From NCBI GenBank assembly GCA_963809925.1, contig CAWELH010000004.1:992001-1056000 (forward strand): 64,000 nt of DNA, read 5' to 3'. Source of the stretch: DASQZK01 sp963809925. Lineage in GTDB: Bacteria; Bacteroidota; Bacteroidia; Bacteroidales; GCA-2748055. Below the pieces are notes generated by a model that was not told the origin of the DNA, did not search any database, and saw only the letters and a program-made list of their open reading frames with translations. Below, in pieces: positions 60,604 to 64,000 of the stretch. Both the position numbers and the translations under genes were made by a program. Within the stretch, counting starts at the first letter, position 1. Each line of letters opens with the position of its first letter.

Positions 60604-62022
60604 TTAATTTAAGAACTTTTGGGCTTCACCATAGATGAATTCCCACGCTTTGCGTATATGCTCCCTGGTCACGTACGTTTGACCGATCGCAAAGCGAAGG
60701 ATAAATTTATTTTTCATACTTGTATGCGACAAATATAACTTGCCTGATTGGTTCAGATGATCCAGAAACTGCCTGTTCAAATCATTTAATGCCTCACTTT
60801 CAGCCATCAGGGTTGGTTTAAGTCTGAAGCAGACCAGCCCCAGGTTTTGTGGTTCCCAAAGTTCGAAATCATCTGCATCCCTGATAAGCTCCGCCAATTC
60901 TCCTGCCCACATGATATGGGAGGCAACCTTTTCCCGGATCCCTTCGGTTCCCATACTCCGGATCACGAACCAGAGTTTAAGTGCGCGGAACCGCCGTCCC
61001 AACTGTATACCCCAGTCACGATAGTTATTTACAAGCCTGTCATTTTTGGTTTTCAGGTATTCCGGCATAATCTCAAAGGTACGGATAAGCTGGCCCTTGT
61101 CTTTAACAAAGTACGCCGAACAGTCAAAATTAGTAAACATCCATTTGTGAGGATTAAATACGAAACTGTCAACGGCTTCGATGCCCTGGATCATGTCTCT
61201 TTTCTCCGGCAGCACCAGGGCTGTGCCGGCATAGGCAGCATCGACATGCAACCAAACTCTGTATTTCCGGCAGATCTCAGTAAGCGGTAGCAGAGGGTCG
61301 ATGGCCACTGTTCCCGTCGTACCCAGGGCGGCTACAACGCAGGTTGGAATAAGTCCGGCAAGTATGTCGGCTTTAATAGCTTCTTCAAGGCTTTCCGGGA
61401 TGATCCTCAGTTGATCGTCAACCTCGATCTTTACCAGGCTCTGATGGCCAAAACCCGCTATCTTCACCGCTTTGTCAACAGAGGAATGTGCTTCTTCGCT
61501 GCAATAGATCCGGTATTTATTCGTGAGAAAGCCAATCTCATTGATCTGAAAATCACTGATCCTCTCTCTTGCTGATAACAGGGCTATAAGTGTGGATGTT
61601 GAGGCACTGTCCTGAATAACTCCCTCGAAGTTTTTTGGGAGGGCAATCATTTCCTTCAGCCAGTTCATAACCGTTTCTTCGAGTTCAGCAGCTGCCGGCG
61701 AAGTTTCCCATACCATACACTGTGCACCCAGTGTGGCAGTAATCATCTCTGCCAGTATCGAAGGGTACGAAGAATTTGCAGGGAAGTAGGCAAAAAAATT
61801 AGGGCTTTGCCAATGCGTCATTCCGGGGAGAATAATTTTATCCACATCCTCCAGCATACGTTCAAACTCTTCCGGTTCTTCAGGCGGACTTTCCGGTAAT
61901 TTTGCGGTAATATCGCCGGGTGATACCGTGGATTTAACAGGGTAATTTTCAATATTTTCGTAAAAGTCGGCCATCCAGTCAGCCACTTCATGTACATAGG
62001 TACGAAATTCTGAGGGTTTCAT
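60604..62022 (-). CDS. PLP-dependent group II decarboxylase (aromatic L-amino acid decarboxylase type)
   Basis: This 472-residue protein matches animal and plant aromatic amino acid decarboxylases along its length: MTHWQSPNFFAYFPANSSYP, ETSPAAAELEETVMNWL, PLP-stacking His179 in CSEEAHSSVDKA, HVDAAYAGTALV with Asp261, and PLP-binding Lys293 in FNPHKWMFTNFDCSAYF. The mobile-loop segment LVNNYRDWGIQLGRRFRALK keeps Tyr334, the residue associated with decarboxylation; plant aldehyde-forming relatives have Phe there. It likely makes an amine such as tryptamine, phenylethylamine or tyramine; substrate choice cannot be read. An SDR gene follows 7 bases downstream. Confidence 0.93.
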   Translation of the reverse strand: MKPSEFRTYVHEVADWMADFYENIENYPVKSTVSPGDITAKLPESPPEEPEEFERMLEDVDKIILPGMTHWQSPNFFAYFPANSSYPSILAEMITATLGAQCMVWETSPAAAELEETVMNWLKEMIALPKNFEGVIQDSASTSTLIALLSARERISDFQINEIGFLTNKYRIYCSEEAHSSVDKAVKIAGFGHQSLVKIEVDDQLRIIPESLEEAIKADILAGLIPTCVVAALGTTGTVAIDPLLPLTEICRKYRVWLHVDAAYAGTALVLPEKRDMIQGIEAVDSFVFNPHKWMFTNFDCSAYFVKDKGQLIRTFEIMPEYLKTKNDRLVNNYRDWGIQLGRRFRALKLWFVIRSMGTEGIREKVASHIMWAGELAELIRDADDFELWEPQNLGLVCFRLKPTLMAESEALNDLNRQFLDHLNQSGKLYLSHTSMKNKFILRFAIGQTYVTREHIRKAWEFIYGEAQKFLN

Positions 62023-62251
62023 CTTATATAAATATTAGGAAGGATAAAGCTAAACAGCTTTGATCAGATTGCAAAATCACGGAAGATTAAAAACCCTCTT
62101 CATTTGGTTTATCGTATTATATCTTATTTTTATGACACAATGAAGAGTAGATTTGTAAGAATTTGAGAAGGAATTTATTCCGAAGGATTTTTTGGCACGC
62201 TATTTGAAAATTTACCCTCAGAAACCAGTAAAAAACTTAAAACGAAGAGTC

Positions 62252-62962
62252 ATGAAACGTTTAGCCATATTCATATTCGTAATACCTCTCATACTTACCG
62301 GATGTACCAAGGAACCCTATGCTGATTTTAACATTTCCAGGCAGACTGTATATGTGGGAGATGTCATTTACTTCACCAACCGTTCCATGGATGCCCGCTC
62401 TTATGAATGGGATTTTGGGGATGGGTATTCATCCAGGAATTTTAATGTGTCTCACTTCTATGATTCACCCGGTAGATATACTGTTACCCTATCGGCATTC
62501 GGCAGGGATGACAGGGTAGATGTGTACAGGCTGGACATTACAGTCCTCGCATCCACAGGCGACCTTACTGTTGTGGTAAAAGAATACTTCGATGAATATG
62601 TGGTTCCGGATGCCAGCGTAATACTTTATCCATCCCTGGCCGACTGGGAAAACCAGGAGAATGAGATTATCGAAGGGTTTACGAACGCTAACGGAGAAGT
62701 CACCTTTTATGACCTGGATGCGGATAGAAGCTATTACGTGGATGTTTATGAACAATATCATGACAATTATCAGTTGGAGCAGGAAGACCCGAAATGGGTT
62801 GAAACACAGGTCATCACAGCGGGTGAACTGAATGTCTTCGTCGCTTATGTCGATTACTATCCGCCTTCTAAAAAATCCGGCACTACAAGGGAAGAAGCCA
62901 GAACATTGCATCACAAACTTGTACCGGACAGGGCACCAAGGATCAAAGCTGAATCTAAATAA
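62252..62962 (+). CDS. PKD-domain lipoprotein
   Basis: This 236-residue protein (ATG 62252; an upstream frame start at 62192 adds a non-signal extension) has a lipoprotein signal with lipobox LTGC. A PKD domain follows, with SYEWDFGDGYSSRNFNVSHF and PGRYTVTLSAFG, the standard WDFGDG motif. The C-terminal half (TVVVKEYFDEYVVPDASVIL, then ITAGELNVFVAYVDYYPP) resembles a carboxypeptidase-regulatory-like beta sandwich. It is probably a cell-surface binding or structural protein. A strong terminator follows. Confidence 0.82.
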   Translation: MKRLAIFIFVIPLILTGCTKEPYADFNISRQTVYVGDVIYFTNRSMDARSYEWDFGDGYSSRNFNVSHFYDSPGRYTVTLSAFGRDDRVDVYRLDITVLASTGDLTVVVKEYFDEYVVPDASVILYPSLADWENQENEIIEGFTNANGEVTFYDLDADRSYYVDVYEQYHDNYQLEQEDPKWVETQVITAGELNVFVAYVDYYPPSKKSGTTREEARTLHHKLVPDRAPRIKAESK

Positions 62963-63016
62963 TCCTGAGATAAAGAGTTAGCCAGCATGAATTGCTGAAT
63001 GCCGATGCTTAAAACC

Positions 63017-63047
63017 AAAACCGCCGGGGACTTCCGGCGGTTTTTTT
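63017..63047 (+). terminator. Intrinsic terminator after the PKD lipoprotein
   Basis: CCGCCGG (63021-63027) and CCGGCGG (63034-63040) form a GC-rich stem, extended by A/T pairs, with a 6-base loop and seven T residues (63041-63047). Confidence 0.85.
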
Positions 63048-63064
63048 ATGGTGAATGCCCCTAC

Positions 63065-63100
63065 AAAAAAACCATGACCGGAAATTTCCGGTCATGGTTT
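63065..63100 (-). terminator. Intrinsic terminator after tRNA-Leu
   Basis: A perfect 32-base palindrome (63069-63100, centre AAATTT) forms a strong hairpin with CCATGACCGG arms, followed on the minus strand by a T run. It starts 8 bases after the tRNA 3' end. Confidence 0.85.
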
Positions 63101-63108
63101 CTGTGCTG

Positions 63109-63193
63109 TGCCCAGGACTGGACTCGAACCAGCACGCCCTAAACGAGCACCAGCCCCTCAAGCTGGCGTGTCTACCAATTTCACCACCTGGGC
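63109..63193 (-). tRNA. tRNA-Leu (anticodon GAG)
   Basis: On the minus strand the 85-base gene has an acceptor stem GCCCAGG / CCTGGGC with discriminator A, a D-arm starting TGGTGAAATTGGTAGACACG, an anticodon stem CCAGC / GCTGG around the loop TTGAGGG (anticodon GAG), a long variable arm (TGCTCGTTTAGGGCGT) as expected for a class II leucine tRNA, and a T-arm with GGTTCGAGTCC. CCA is not encoded. Confidence 0.96.
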
Positions 63194-63592
63194 AGTGGCT
63201 TTTTGAGCGCTGCAAATATATGAAAAATTCCATAACTAAAAGAACTTTTTCTCCGTCCTGAATATTTTTTACAAAAAAATATCTTTCCATTGAACAGGGC
63301 GGTTTAACTCATGTTACAATGTTCATTGAAGTTGAAATATCATATAGAGAATCGGTCAATTCTATTCTTCCGGAAGCGGAATGGTCATTAAATTTATTTT
63401 CCGGTTGATTTTCATTAATTTGTGTCACAAAAGGTTACTGATATTTCCGTAAAAAACAGGCAAGCGAATGAGTTTACGCAGCTCAAGGATCCCTGTCAGG
63501 AGCTGATACCGCCGCCTGCGGCAATTTCTGAGAAGGATTTATTATCAGTACCCCCAAGATATTTTTATATTTAACCTCAAAATACCCATACC
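63194..63592. other. 399-base gap before the PIG-L gene
   Basis: No gene or clear hairpin is seen. The left end must hold the tRNA-Leu promoter on the minus strand, but no exact TAnnTTTG box was found. TTAATTTG near 63416 is one base short of the plus-strand consensus. Confidence 0.4.
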
Positions 63593-64000
63593 ATGAAATT
63601 GTTTGTATTTCTGCTGATGGCCTTTTTCTCTGCCGCCATCGTAACCGGTCAGGATGAAAAACTAAACATTGTGATCATTGGGGCTCATCCGGATGATGCA
63701 GACGGGACTTGCGGGGGCACAGCCCTTAAATTTGCCCGCCTGGGACACCATGTATTATTCGTCTCATTGACGAACGGTGATGCCGGACATTATAACAAGG
63801 GAGGAGGAGCCCTTGCAAAGATCAGGATGGCAGAAGCCGCGGAATCAGGCCGCCGGTTTGGTGTAACCTACAAGGTTCTCGATAATCATGACGGGGAGTT
63901 AATGCCTGATTTAGATCGAAGGTTAGAAGTTATCCGGATTATCAGGGAATGGAAAGCGGATATCGTTATCGGTCCCAGACCTTATGACTACCATCCCGAT
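63593..64000 (+). CDS. PIG-L (LmbE-like) deacetylase, 3' truncated by the window
   Basis: The frame is open from ATG 63593 to the end of the window (136 codons). It begins with a signal peptide (LFVFLLMAFFSAAIVTGQ). The PIG-L zinc motif AHPDDADGTCGGTALKFA follows, with FVSLTNGDAGHYN and the downstream LDNHDGELMPDL and YDYHPD segments that supply further ligands. Relatives remove N-acetyl groups from sugars or sugar conjugates. This one is exported, so it likely acts on extracellular or periplasmic glycans. Confidence 0.9.
   Translation, partial: MKLFVFLLMAFFSAAIVTGQDEKLNIVIIGAHPDDADGTCGGTALKFARLGHHVLFVSLTNGDAGHYNKGGGALAKIRMAEAAESGRRFGVTYKVLDNHDGELMPDLDRRLEVIRIIREWKADIVIGPRPYDYHPD

Noticed and set aside
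1..64000. CRISPR arrays, insertion sequences, integrase genes, rRNA
   Set aside because: No direct-repeat spacer pattern, transposase or recombinase motifs, or rRNA sequence were found in reading the window.

Overview
This 64 kb window looks like a chromosomal segment from a member of the Bacteroidetes (Bacteroidota), probably a Bacteroidales-like lineage. The support is the set of families present (OmpP1/FadL-like and BamA-like outer-membrane proteins, WbqC, a T9SS-type sorting domain, paired long signal peptidases I, many Bacteroidetes-type lipoproteins). Several genes also follow matches to the phylum's TAnnTTTG -7 promoter box, and most lack a Shine-Dalgarno sequence. There are no rRNAs, insertion sequences, CRISPR arrays or phage genes. 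The only RNA gene seen is a tRNA-Leu(GAG). Both ends cut genes.

Layout. 1-13.5 kb: end of a thioredoxin-fold membrane protein, an orphan DppB-like permease, tpiA-prmA, a 1492-residue exported protein of unknown function, a YfcE-like phosphoesterase, rsmE, an ECF sigma factor with a small downstream gene, and divergent uvrA. 13.6-17 kb: exported proteins and lipoproteins on the minus strand (DUF4197, two unknowns, a MORN-like protein). 17.1-20 kb: a cysteine desulfurase-selenophosphate synthetase (NifS-SelD) fusion, then nth. 20.3-26.4 kb: a compact aromatic amino acid operon (pheA, DAHP synthase-chorismate mutase, aroB, aroD, aroC, tyrA, DUF4180). 26.4-37.3 kb: mixed metabolism (def, a secreted ADP-ribosylglycohydrolase-like protein with a CBM48-like domain, a PHP-like lipoprotein, an epimerase, a metallo-beta-lactamase-fold hydrolase, a GH2 glycosidase, tilS). 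37.3-43.5 kb: a broken peroxiredoxin remnant directly against a BamA-like outer-membrane protein, an M49-like metallopeptidase, and proS. 43.8-50.8 kb: a Tyr-rich lipoprotein, an OmpP1/FadL protein, wbqC, and a DUF362-polyferredoxin pair. 50.9-57.7 kb: two lepB paralogues, dapB, and the thrS-infC-rpmI-rplT translation operon. 57.8-64 kb: a membrane AraC regulator, an orphan T9SS-like domain, an SDR-aromatic decarboxylase pair, a PKD lipoprotein, tRNA-Leu and the start of a PIG-L deacetylase.

The most striking signal is the leader of the aromatic operon. A short ORF at 20365-20430 encodes a peptide with the run WYYYFYFFF. It is followed by alternative RNA pairings and a GC-rich hairpin with nine T residues, 12 bases before pheA. 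This is the layout of ribosome-mediated transcription attenuation. The leader codons (Trp, Tyr, Phe) match the operon, which makes DAHP and carries both the Phe and Tyr branches. Other points worth attention are the NifS-SelD fusion, an AUA start codon with a perfect Shine-Dalgarno on infC, an ECF sigma factor with a TTG start behind AGGAGG, the truncated and frameshifted peroxiredoxin, a two-helix membrane gene split at a T8 tract, and a free-standing T9SS sorting-like domain.

All calls come from reading sequence and translations by eye. No database search or folding program was run, so family names rest on remembered motifs.
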